From the NCBI RefSeq assembly GCF_004027225.2, contig NW_022651105.1, positions 620,924 through 684,923 on the forward strand: a stretch of 64,000 bases of DNA, read 5' to 3'. Under the pieces are notes generated by a model that made no database searches, was not told the DNA's origin, and was given only the letters and a program-made list of their open reading frames with translations. Origin of the DNA: Strigops habroptila (taxonomy: Eukaryota > Chordata > Aves > Psittaciformes > Psittacidae). This document shows positions 1-11,564 of the stretch, piece after piece; position 1 is the stretch's first letter; every line of letters begins with the position of its first letter. The translations under genes and the position numbers were made by a program.

Positions 1-499
1 TGGAAGCTGACAGGTTCTAATGGATCCAAGGGTTGGCCTTGCAGGAGAAATGGGAGCTGTAATTGCAGTTTCACTTGCATGTCACAGAGCACCTGAGCAA
101 TTAACTGCTGCTGTAGGCAAGGGGCTCCTGTGTTCTCCTTGTTTCCATAGCCTGGCGTTCAGAGCTGTGCCAAGGACTGATGATGCTCTAGGAGATACTG
201 TAGGCCTCTTCTATTGCTTAAAGACCGTGTCCTTTAGGCTCCCTTGGTGTCTCAAGTTGGCTTCAAAAAGGAGAAGACACTTGCAGGCACGGCACAAAAG
301 GAGAATGGATCCTTTTGCTATTGCCTTAAAAGATCCGTGCTGTAGCAGGCTTTTCTTTTGGGGTAAGATGTTGGTCAGAATCCTGGACAAAGACTTTGGT
401 TGGAGCTCTTGATATTTCTGTTCTTGTTGTGGTCCCTTCTGTATACTGAGACAGATGGGTCCAGCAAGGGGCTGGAGACCTCATGCTCCCCTTCTCATT

Positions 500-600
500 T
501 CCTATTGTTATGTACTGCTATTGTTGGTATTCTTTCTATTATCATTATATTTCACCTTATTTTAGATGTTAAACTGTTCTTATCTCACCCCACGAAACAT
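500..600 (+). mobile_element. possible remnant of an avian ERVL-type LTR
   Basis: An AT-rich stretch of short T/A runs leads into a segment that resembles the part of avian ERVL-like LTRs preceding their downstream end. It is a short, old, broken fragment with no internal region and no matching partner in the window. Recognition is from memory of the family, so it is tentative. Confidence 0.25.
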
Positions 601-2689
601 GCTACGGTAGTGACTTGGAGCAGGGAGAAGGACACCTCTTATAGGTGCTTTGGGACCCTTTGTCGGCCATGTGGGCTTCCTGGTGCGAGAGAGGGTTGGG
701 GGCAAGGAAAACAGGAATCTTATCTCTAGGCTTGCTTATATGGACCTGGTAGATTGAATAGGACTGTCTTATGGATGAGACAGGTATTTCTGGTTGCAGT
801 CACCTCTTTGGAGGCATGTGGTTCTCAAAAGCAAATGCCATGCTGTAGGCTGACGTGGCAGATCTCCACTGCTACTAAAACCCAACCTGCCTGGTCTAGT
901 AGGTGGCAAAACAGCAACGTGGGCTGGTTAATAAAGGATTGTTAATGTAGGCAGGCAGCGGTGGAGCCACTTCTAAGCTTGATGTTGACTTCCAGTGAGC
1001 AGTGAGCTTGTTTCTTGCCACATTAGCCTGGCAATCCTGAGTGAAGTGAGGTTTCAAGTCCCAGACTGTTTGCTGTGACAGTGGAGCTGGTGGGTTACAC
1101 AATATACCCGTCAGAGCCATGAATCACCTATTATGTCTTAAAGCTTCATCACCCACCCACCTAGTATACGGAGGGGACTCAGGTACAGGCAGGCTTCAGG
1201 TAGAGAAATACCCGAGTCAATCATCCCTTTTAGGAAGATATTTAGGGAGGAATTCAGGCTGCAGTGTATTGCTATAAGCATATTTTCTATCGCAGCAACT
1301 AATTTGCCATTCCTGTGTATGAGCGAATTAAATCCTCAATTGCAAACTGAAATGGAAGCATTGCCCTGTGGATTTTCCGTTCCCTGACTGGAATCAGGCT
1401 CGTTTCTGCTCTATTTGTGTTCTTGTTATCAGAATGCATGTGAGTAGTAATTTATCCTTCTTTGTTAGCTGAACCTGGATCCTCCTCATTGATGTGTGGG
1501 CTGAAGAATACAGCATGTATGGAGTTGGGACATGCACTTCCTTTGGCTCGGAGGAGGGAAATGGTCCCACAGGAGCTTGGTGGCTCTGTGCTGTCTCATA
1601 TACTTCATGGTAAACCATGTCTTGGAGCAGGGTGAGATCCTGGGCTGTGTTCAGTGGTGGCAGAGGTGACCATTGAGCTTCAGTTGGAGTTGTGGGGGTC
1701 TATAGATTTGAAGCTGTAATTAGAGACAGCAGCGAGGATGTCATTAGCAGAGAGCAAACCATGGTCAAGCAGGCCTGGACGCTCGAGGTCAGGGAGATAC
1801 AAGCCAGCATCGGAAGAGAAAGCCACAACTAATGCTTATTGCCCTGGCATCTAGTTTGTTCCTTGATTTTGAGTGGTTTGGCCTCTCTATGCTGTTCCCA
1901 TGCTCATTCCTTGCCTGCCAGCAGCTGATGCTCTTGGAAGAACTAAAGAACTTGGATTATGGAAGAGGGGAGAGAAATGCCTGGAGGACCTTTACCAGTG
2001 GTGCTCAGAGCAAGGACGTGCCAGGTTCAAGGTCCTGCGGCTCCGGCTGGGCTGGCTGTATGTTTTCAAGGAAATTTGGCTTCAATGGATCATGTTTTGG
2101 TTGGCATCTGGCGCGTCAAGGAGAGGACTAACATACCAGCGCTGCACTGAACCCACTGCAGTGCCCAGGGCTCTGTGCAGATGGGAGCAGGGAGGTGGAT
2201 CAACGGATGCAAATCAGCATCACAAGCTTCTGTGGTGCGGTGCCAACGTGGCCAAAAACCATCTGGCAGCAGAGAGGGAGAGATGCTGGATGGTGTTTCC
2301 ACACTGAGGAGTTGGCATCTTGTTCGAGTTGCTCTTCTTCCCCCTTTGCTTGACAGCTCGTCCTCATTGCTGGGTTGTGCTTCAGCAGGTTTGTCCTGTC
2401 TGGAGGAGGTGACAGGAGCTGTGGGGAGTACAGAAGATCCAAATCCATGGAGATAACAACAGCCTGTGCTAATTCAGCAGCATCCCCTTCATTGTTCACT
2501 GAAGAGAAGAAGAACAAGCTAGAAATCTGGTCTAAAGAGCTTTAAGGCTCAGATTGAAATCCAGTCTCGTACTTGACCTTTCATGTCCTTTACCACCTTG
2601 GGGCTCAAGGAGTTCCCAGCAGCACAGGAGCTGCTTCAGAGCGTGTAGGGAACCTCAAAAGCATCAAAATGTTCCCCAACTTTTCCCTC

Positions 2690-2800
2690 TTCCAGTCGGA
2701 AGCTGTTCCTCCTCCTCCCATCCCTTATCCAAAGCCCCTCTCCAAGTTCCCTGTAGCCCTTTTAGGCACTGGGAGCTGCTCCAAAGCTGGATGCAGGACT
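2690..2800 (-). mobile_element. CR1 LINE fragment
   Basis: The stretch reads like the reverse complement of the CR1 3' untranslated region: a segment on 'aagcccctctccaa' followed by 'actgggagctgctcc'. The same order occurs in the clearer copies near 40.6 and 57.3 kb. It is short and diverged. Confidence 0.6.
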
Positions 2801-4411
2801 GCAGGGAGGGTTCAGCTGCAGCATCTGTGTATGAAGAGCACCAGCACTACATTTTGGAGGTGACACCAGTCTTGCAGGGGGGGATGTCCACACATTGTCC
2901 AGTGCTGAGCCCAGAAGCCCCTGGAGGGCATGGCATGGCCAAGAGAAGTGCTGAGCAAGCAGAAACAGCCTGGGGCCAGCCACAGCCTGGGTGCTTTCAC
3001 CTCCCCTCTCTCTTTGTGTTTCAGAAACAAGAGAGTTCAGCAGTTTGAGGAGGTTTCTGATGCATTGGGCTGTGCTGGAAGCGTCTCCTGGCCTTTTCTG
3101 CATCCCTATACTCAGGATGAGTCAAAGGCTCATGCTGCTCCCAGTCTCCGGAGCTGTGCTACAAACATCAGCAAGAGCAGTCATTGCAATGCCACCACGG
3201 TGCTCAGCCCTGCACCAACTGCTTCCACGTGTCTCCCTGCGAGAAACAGGGAAAAGCCCTGCATTTCTGTACCATGAGGGGAAACGCTTCTCCTCTCTGC
3301 TTCTCCTATGCGCAAGGAGAGCGCGCTGGGAATCTGGGTCACTGGGCTGGGATAAAAGGAATTGCAGCGTCCATGGGGTGGGACAGAAATTCAGCTAGGA
3401 ATGTGGCGTTCCTGCCTTCGAGGAGCCACTTCTCCTCAGCTCCAGGCTGTGTCTGAGCCCCTTCCCACGACTTAGCAAAGCTGCGCGATGAACCAGCCAC
3501 AGGATGTTTGCGCTCGTGATGCCTCCCCCAGGGTGATGTGCAATGGTGTTTCGCTTTGGTTGGGCTTCCTTCCCTCTCTCATTTTAGCACACGGTGCTTT
3601 AAAAAGCCTATTCCCTTATTATTGTTTTGTATTTCCTTCGGTTAGAGCGGAAAACACTGAGATGGGCAGCGCAAAAGGGGGAGTTTGGATAATGATGGGA
3701 AGGCCAACCTGAGGCCGTTCTGCTTTAAAAGAGGCAGCTCCCGGCGTTCTGCAGCATGGTACCCACCTCTACATGGTCCCCACCTCTGCATGATACCCAT
3801 CTCTGTATGGTCCCCACCACTGCACGGTCCCCACCCCTGCACGGTCCCCACCCCTGCACGGTCCCCACCGCATTCTGAGGGCTGCAGGAGATGAGAACCC
3901 TGCCCAAAAGGATGCTACCGGCCCTGCGGGCATCTCCCAAAGAGGCAGCCTCGCAGCCCTCCAGTCTGTACCTGGGAACAGACGCTATTTCTGGGAGCTC
4001 GACAGCTAAACATAGCCCAGCTCCCTGCATTAACCAAGCTGCCAGCTCCTTGATTTATGGGAGCAGCAGCTCTTGCTTAATGAGAGCAGTTGGGCGGCTG
4101 CCAGCCCGCAGCATATGTGGAAACGGGTCCTTTGGAGGGGGGGAAGATGGGAAGGGGGGATGCTGAGTGCTTGGCATGGCAGGTTTGAGGCTCTTTCCTG
4201 CCTTCCCAACCCCCTGCCCTATAAAAAGTGCTCTGCCTGCAGCGTATGGCTCAGCAAATCTACTGCGTGCCTTGGGCGAGCTGAGGGGTGAGCAGGGATA
4301 GATGGGGATAGGGAGGGGTTGTCTTCCTTACCCAAGGGATGCTCCTGCTCTTCCAGGCAAGGAGAAGAGGTACGGGCACTTATCTCCCCACAGATGTGCT
4401 CCCCAGCTATA

Positions 4412-4520
4412 AGATCGTAGAATCACAGAATGGTTTGGGTTATAAAGGACCTTAAGATCATCCAGTTCCAATCCCCCGTCATGGGCAGAGATGCCTCGCA
4501 CTAGACCTAGTGTCATGTTA
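4412..4520 (-). mobile_element. CR1 LINE 3' end fragment
   Basis: It starts with the classic reversed CR1 tail ('agaatcacagaatggtttgg'), continues with 'aggaccttaagatcatccag', then decays. It is a 5'-truncated copy, as is usual for CR1. Confidence 0.85.
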
Positions 4521-7500
4521 AGCCAGGGCTTAATGCCCTCAAGGTGCTCTTAGCTGTGCTGAGGCCACAGGGATCCATTGCCATGCACTGCTTCCCTATG
4601 ATATAGTCTAGAGGCCAGCAGCATGGATAGGAATTCATTTTCATTCCTTTACACCTGACCCTCATTGCTTTCAGCTTGCACTTGCCCTGCATAAAGTGAT
4701 GCTCTAGACGATGGAGCTGGGGTGAGAGGTGTGTCCCCCATTTCCAGCTCTGGCATCACCCTAAGGAATCACCTCGGACGCTGCATTATGTTCCCAGACC
4801 TTCCACATTTCAACAGCTGTGGATATCCCAGGAGCAAACAAAAGGGTGTTTTGAACAATGATCTTCATTGTCACTTTGGCTCTTCTGTAAGTACCGTAAC
4901 TAATGATGCATAATGGAAATAATCCATCGGATGCAGGCGGCTCGTAGGAATACAGGAATTACAGGGGATGAGTTGGATGCTTTGGATCGCAGATGATGAG
5001 TAACGAGATCCAAGCACTGGAGGCAACATCCAGGCAAAGCTTCTTCCTTTATAGATCTTTATTAAAGGACATATTTACTCTGTGTAGGCCCAAGGGCTAC
5101 TTGCAGCCGTCAAGTGAAGGAGCAGGGAATGGATTAATGTCTATGCAACATGTTCACGTTTGTGGAGGGGTTTTTGTGTGCTTCAGCATCGCAAGGCAGT
5201 TTGTCCTGAAGAAGTTTTCAGGGCTGGGATATGAAGCTATCATAGCACTGATGCAGAGCCCTATGCAGCAGGCATAGACCCACATCTCGCTCAAGCTGTA
5301 GCTCGTGGTCGCATGAGAATCTAAGTGCGAAACAAAGGGTGGATGGGAAGCCCTGAGAACATTACACTGTGTTTCGGTTTGCATGTGCCCTACTACAGAA
5401 CTTACCCCTGCTGAGACAGTAATTGCTCGTGGTGGTTTAATGAGCTTAGAGCAGTATTCTGTTTGCCTGGGCATTTATTGTTGATCCCCCCCCCCCCCCC
5501 GAAGCAACACAAATAGGATTTTCCCTCATTCCTGCTTTCTTGGGGAAGAGAAGAGGAGGAACAAATCCTCCTGGGAACCTTTTGCTTGTAATATCCAGCG
5601 TGAGTTGACTTCAGAGCTTCCCTGTGGGTTGTAATTACACATGGTTGGCTTTTACCCCTTAACAGAGCACTGTGCATGGATATTGTCCCATTTGGGCTGT
5701 ATCCTTAAGACGCCGGGATGCTGTCATCTGGCTGGGTGCCGGTCACGGATGCACGTGAGGATGCTGGGCTGTGTAAGCGTAGTTGGGAATGGGATGTACT
5801 GGCAGGAATGGGGATGACTGATGGGCACGGCACTGCCAGCTGCGTGGTGAGTGGGATGGAGCCATCAGCCCGTCGTATTCCAAGAGCTGATGACACGTGT
5901 GTGTGCACGGATTAACTGTGTCATTTGTGCAAATAAAGGGGTGACGAAGAAAAGCCAGGAGAGGAGAGGGCATTTGGCCACTTAACACCAAGCTGGGTTT
6001 GTTAAAGACAGTGTTAGCCCTTGAGCTTGCTTAAACACACAAGAGTTATGCAAAGCAGTAGTAGGACACGGTGTAGGGCTGCAAACTGGCTCCGCAGTGG
6101 CCACCTCAGCTTGAAATCTTGCTGGTCATTCATCGCTGTGGCAGGGGCAGAAGGGAAACATCCATCTCATGCCATTCATTTACCTTCTGCAGATGAATTG
6201 GTCAAATCCTTCAAGCTGTAGGGTAGCAATGGGGAGCATGGTGATGGCTCTGCCTATGGTGATGTGCTAAAGTGGACAGATACGTCATGGGCTTGCCTTC
6301 TCTAGGGAAAATCAACAAGGAGATGGTATTAAACACAACCCTCCTGCTAACCCTGCAGACACCTCCATGAGAGGGTGAAGGAAACCAGAACCATCTGCTA
6401 AAGAAGTGGTAGTTGAAGCTTGGCACATGCAGAGCGGTGTCTGTGGTTAACCTCAACGCTTGGGGTTGGGTATTAACTGATGCGCAACGGGAGAAACTAA
6501 GTGTGATGTGCACCCGCTGCTGTAGCTGGGCAATAGCCCAAGTCCTGGCAACGAGGTCAGTGAGTGCTCATGTGTTATGTTTGGTTCTGGATCCCTTTTG
6601 GGTGTCAGTGGGGTTGTATTTTCCCATCTGCTGTGGCTGTGGGGCTGGTGTGTTAACTACGAGCTGTTGTGTTAGCTGGCAAGTGCTGCAAGAGCTCGAG
6701 AGCAAGAGTCTTCCCTCTCAGCCTTGCTTTGACAGAAAGGGTCACCCAGGGCAGTATTTCTCAGCTCAGATTTATTGTTTATATTTTTTTTCTACTATAG
6801 TTTTTATATTTAGGTTCTATTTTTATATTTAGATTCTATTTTTATATTCTATTTAGATTCTATTTTTATATTTATTGCTTCTATTTTGCAGAGGAGAACC
6901 ACCCCCATGTTCTCCACCCTCAGTCTTGGCTTGACTCAGTTCTAGAGGCTGGAGGCTGACCTTGCATGGTGTAAAGGATGCTGGAGAGCTCTGTACCACC
7001 ACCGTGCTCCAAACCACAGCATGAATGACCTGCAACCCCCCAAAACCACGTGTGAAACCTTGAGAAGACATGCTCAAACCAAGTGCTGGTGCTCACACCA
7101 CGGGCTGAGCATCCGCCTTCCACTGGTGGCTCTCGCTGGGATAACTGGGACTTGAGCCATTCCCTGCTTCATTCGATGCGTTGCTGTATTTGGGAAGAGC
7201 TCTGAGTCAAAGAAAAGGGATAAAAAGTCGATTCATGCTCTTAATTCAGTCAAATGGGGTTGAATTTGCAGCCACCCTTCACGGTCACCCAGCGTTACAG
7301 CTCCAACTACGGAACACCAAGAAGGTTTTCAGCCCAGCCAAACAAATGAGGTGGGAAAAGACACTTTCCTCCCCTCTTCTCTATGCTGGGAATATGTTGT
7401 GAATGGTCTGAGGTGCTTTTTTTTCCCCTCCCTCTACCTTCTCTCCTTATTTTAAGGCAGGAAACGTGCCGCGTCCAGCGTTCTACATTTCCGCTGCCAT

Positions 7501-9067
7501 TTTCCAAGGGTTTCTTTAAACCTGAGGATAACGCGGGACTTTTTAAGGTGGAAAAGGGCCTCAAAAGGACCGATCGAGGGTGGGAACAATAATTAGGTTT
7601 GAAACATCACGTTCAAAATCGTTCCCTTCACGTCTTATCCCAATCCCTTCAGGAATCAGAGGTGTTCTGCACCTTGACATGCACCAGGCCACAGGGAGCC
7701 TTTTTCTCACCTCACGTGTGGGTCTGTTTGCTTTATCCCTCCAACAACTGGGTCTTGCTCCACCTCCATCCCCTCAGCTATGAGGTACCTGCTGCCTGGA
7801 GGCACCCAAATCCCTCAGGTTCTCTTTTTGCCTCCAGAAATGCATTAGTAAACCTGCGGGCTCTATTTTCTCTCTTGTTCCTATGGAATCAGAGTTAATA
7901 ACCGGAGCGGTGCAGGGAACATCTGATTCTGCACAGGTTTAACACTGTAATTAAGCCGTTCCTCAAGCTGTCCATCAAGCACCCTCTGAATAACAAGGGA
8001 AAGCTTAATAGACTTTGCCTGTGCAGTCTTATTCCAGCCTCTCCTTCCCCTTTGCTGCGCAGGGATTGCATTGCTTCTGCTGCACCCTTTGAACCTCTGC
8101 ATCGCCACCAGGAATGGGGAGGGAAATGGGATGAGCAGCCCCATCGAACAAGTTTTCCACCCCAAGAAAGGGTTGAAAAGTGGAAAACCAGCATTTCTGT
8201 GCAGCCCGATGGATGATTCCTTACGGATTTCCCCCCTCCTCCACACCAATGTGCCTGATGCTGCCTTCACTTGCTTTAATCGTTCTTTAAAGGCCCAACC
8301 AAACCCATTTCCCAGCTCAAAGGGCTTCTTTCAGGCAAACCAGCCCCAGGAATCCTGCCCTGAACCTGCTTCTGCTTTGGAGAAGGAGGTTCATTTACGT
8401 GCAGCTTTGGGTGCTCAGAGGTTCCTCCCGGCTCCTGTTGTTGGGAGCATCAGCAGCATCCCAGAACCAACGGGCAGCAGAGAGACAACCCCATTTATCA
8501 GGCTATTGAGCAGGAACTTGCCCTGCTCAGTCTATTCCCTTTCTTCAGGCCTGGGCTGCTACTTCCCAAGCAGGCACTGGGTGGATTTCTGCAGTATGGG
8601 CAAGGCAAAAAGGAAACTGTTCCTCTGAGCAGCTGATTTATCAAGGGTTATGAAATGAGGAAGCACAAGGAATGGCCACAGTGAAGGGGAAACACCACAT
8701 TTCCAGCCCTTGGTCTCCAGAGGTAAAAACCCCTTCATCATCTGACGAGGCTATCAGCTGTGTATAAGCTAAATGGGTCCTTAAATATGCTATGAAGTAT
8801 TTAAAAGACCATTAAGGAAGAGAGGGAGGGAGGGAAAATAGCGCTGGAGAAGGGAAGGGTGAAAGCATTAAGTGGGTGCACCTGCCAGACCCCACGCTGA
8901 TGATCCCATGGGATGGGAGCTGGCCACAGCCATGCTCTGCTGCTTCCAGCCCTTGTCTCCCAGCTGAGGAAAGGGCTGGGATGGTGAACGTGGTGCAAAG
9001 GACACGTGGGAGCCGCGTGGCTCATCCTCTCTGCAGGAGCTGCCACGTCCCTCCTCCAAGATGGAAT

Positions 9068-9220
9068 TTCCCTGGAGTTCTGGGCATAGATAGATAGATA
9101 CAGACAGGTATAGAGACATAGATATAGAGCTAGGTAGATATAGAGATGGCTAGATAGATATAGACAGATAGATATAGAGATAGATACATATATATATATA
9201 TAGAGAGAGAGATACATAGA
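9068..9220. repeat. GATA/TAGATA-like microsatellite
   Basis: Imperfect tagata, agata and tata units run for about 150 bp and end in a short (TA)n and (GA)n stretch. It sits in the gene-poor flank. Confidence 0.85.
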
Positions 9221-9789
9221 TAGCAAAGATGCTCCCAAAGTAGGGAAGAAGAGCCTGAAAACAGGGGAAAAGCAGGGGAATGCTTTCCCTGGGGAAAAGC
9301 AGGGGATGTTTTTCCCTTTTTCCTTCTTTTCACCTTTTTTAATCTGTGCTCAGCTCAAGGAAGAGAATTCAATCAAATTGAATCAAATCGAGTAGAGACA
9401 AAGGGAGGAGAGGGGAAAAATGAGGTAAATTCTTTATTGATCTTTCATTTCAAGCAGATTTCCAGATGGCCTCTGAGGATGGGGAGGGAGGAGGGGTTTG
9501 CTCCTCTTTTAGCACCAGATCCAAGCCCAATCCACCTTCTTTTCCTCCCATCTCCCCTGCAGGCACAGAGGGATGAAACCAGGCTCTGCCCTGCACCTCC
9601 CTTGCTTCCCTCCAGGAAGGCTGGTGCTTTCCAACTCATCCATGAAGCCAATGCAATGGTATTGACACTATGGAGAAGATGGGTTTGAGGTTGGGACCTT
9701 CCCTGACCTTCCGTGCTTCCTGCAAATCTCAAACCTGAATCCTGAGCAAAGGGTCTCTTCCCACTGAACAAAGCCTGAGCAGAGCTGCT

Positions 9790-10210
9790 TCACACCTTCC
9801 ATAGGGAGCCAGGCTGAGAACACTGGGGCTTGTTCAGCCTGGAGAAGAGAAGCTGCGTGGAGACCTCAGAGCAGCCTCCAGTGTCTGAAGGGGGCTACAA
9901 GGATGCTGGAGAGGGACCTTCATCAGGGACTGGAGTGATAGGACAAGAGGTGATGGGTTCAAACTGAAACAGGGGAAGTTCAGGTTGGAGATAAGGAAGA
10001 AGCTCTTCTCTGTGAGGGTGGTGGGACGCTGGAATGGGGAGAAGCTGTGGCTGCCCCATCCCTGGCAGTGTTCAAGGCCAGGTTGGACACAGGGGCTTGG
10101 AGCAACCTGCTCTAGTGGAAGGTGTCCCTGCCCGTGGCAGGGGTTGGAGCTGGAGGAGCTTTAAGGTCCCTTCCAACCCAAACCATTCTAAGAGTCTATG
10201 ACCCTCTGAT
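9790..10210 (+). mobile_element. CR1 LINE 3' part
   Basis: The copy carries the standard CR1 3' landmarks in order: 'cagcctggagaagagaagct', 'gatgggttcaaactg', 'ggtggtgggacgctggaatg', and the tail 'cccttccaacccaaaccatt' followed by 'tctatga'. It is 5'-truncated. Confidence 0.9.
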
Positions 10211-11300
10211 AATCCACCCTCCACCACTCAACCTAAGGGCGAGGGTAAAGAATTGGGGCTCCTGCAGCTCAAAACAGTGAAGCCACAGGCAGCTGATGGC
10301 TGTTGCCATGGCAGGAGCATCTCCATCCCGCCTCGCTGCCATAGCAACAGAGACTCGCTCGGAGCATCATCCCCCCTAAAAACACCACTCAACGGAGGGA
10401 CACAGCTCTCCCCGCACCCCCAAAGTGGGCTGCGATGGTGCTGAGCTAAGGGACAGGCAGCGAAAGGCCCGAATGAACAGCCCAAGCCAAGGAATGTGCT
10501 CAGGAAATCACCTCGATGAATTCCTGCGAGCGCTGCGCCGGGAATTCCCTGCACCCAGCAGGAATTCATTACAGATACAGCCCAGCACGAAGGGGAGGCC
10601 ACACTGGAGTCACTGGGAGGGAAAAGGGGGGGGGGGGGGAAAAAGGGAAGAAAATCCTTTAGAAAGGAGAAAAGGGGACAGGAAGCACTCAGCATCCTTC
10701 CACTTCTGTCTTTTCCCCTCTTTTACAGCCACCACCATGGGCTCAACACTTTAGTTAGACAGGACCCCGCTACTGACCCTGCTTGAGCCCAACACAGCAC
10801 AATAATCACTGCATTTTAAACGGCTTTACACAGCTGAGCACTCCCTGTCCTCGTGGGATTTGCTTCCAGAGGGCACGGGGGGGTGGATTTGCCTTTCTCC
10901 AGGCATTTCCAGCCCCCAAACCACGGGAGCCAGCCACAACGCCAGAGGCAACGTCGCTTTCTGACGTTAAGGTGGCATCTTCTCGCTGTGTTTAGAGCGA
11001 GCATCCTCCCAAGGGATGCTCAGGTCACTTGTTATTAATATTGGGGGGGGTTTGGGGAGAGGTTTTGAGTCTTGGTGGTGGTAAAGTCCTGGCATAGGCC
11101 CCTCTGATGCTTTTCCCAAGGGATACAGGAAGGAAAGGCGCTGAGGCAGGGATGATTCTGGTACTGGAGTGCCACACGCTGGCTGTGCTGCACCAGGCAG
11201 CATCACAGGCAGAAAACAGCCCCACGACCCCACAAACACCCGCCGTGTCCTGCACCCCTGACCCAGGGGTGCCTGGGGGTGTAGACACCAAAGGGGAACC
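10211..11300. other. spacer downstream of DHX34, nothing recognised
   Basis: This is a GC-rich spacer with a poly-G run near 10627 and no repeat family or coding exon that I can support. It lies beyond the DHX34 polyadenylation signal. Confidence 0.5.
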
Positions 11301-11318
11301 CCAACCTCCAGACCTCTG

Positions 11319-11324
11319 TTTATT
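11319..11324 (-). terminator. DHX34: DHX34 polyadenylation signal AATAAA
   Basis: AATAAA lies on the minus strand about 240 bp beyond the DHX34 stop codon, which gives a compact 3' UTR of roughly 11300-11564. Confidence 0.7.
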
Positions 11325-11564
11325 TACAAGGGGGTTTTAAAACAAGGCAGTGAAATTGGGTTGCCCCGCGCTGAGGACACCCGAGAGCATCGGTGCTGAG
11401 CCACAGGAGCCACCAAGAACACCCCTAAAGCACCAAATCCAGCCAGACTCACCCAACAGCAATGGGGTTGGCAGTGCTGGGGGGTGTTCCTGCTGTTCTG
11501 GGGGTCTCCTGCTTCTCCTTGGGGATAGGGGGGACCCTGGCACATGCCAGTGCCCCCATCCTGG

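Larger units (their letters stand above)
1..9060. other. gene-poor flank, no supported gene
   Basis: This 9 kb is less GC-rich than the rest of the window and nearly free of tandem repeats. All reading frames are short, and none resembles a known protein or shows conserved-looking exons with splice sites. It holds two old CR1 fragments and a possible LTR remnant, listed separately. In human the gene beyond DHX34 is MEIS3; I see none of its homeodomain here. Regulatory elements could be present but cannot be recognised by eye. Confidence 0.6.

Noticed and set aside
400-729. A 109-residue frame with a hydrophobic segment
   Set aside because: The hydrophobic stretch coincides with the T-rich, possibly LTR-derived sequence; no homolog recognised and no splice or promoter evidence.
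2950-3060. A pyrimidine tract plus TTTCAG that looks like a splice acceptor
   Set aside because: The following frame does not resemble any known exon and has no partner donor in a sensible phase.
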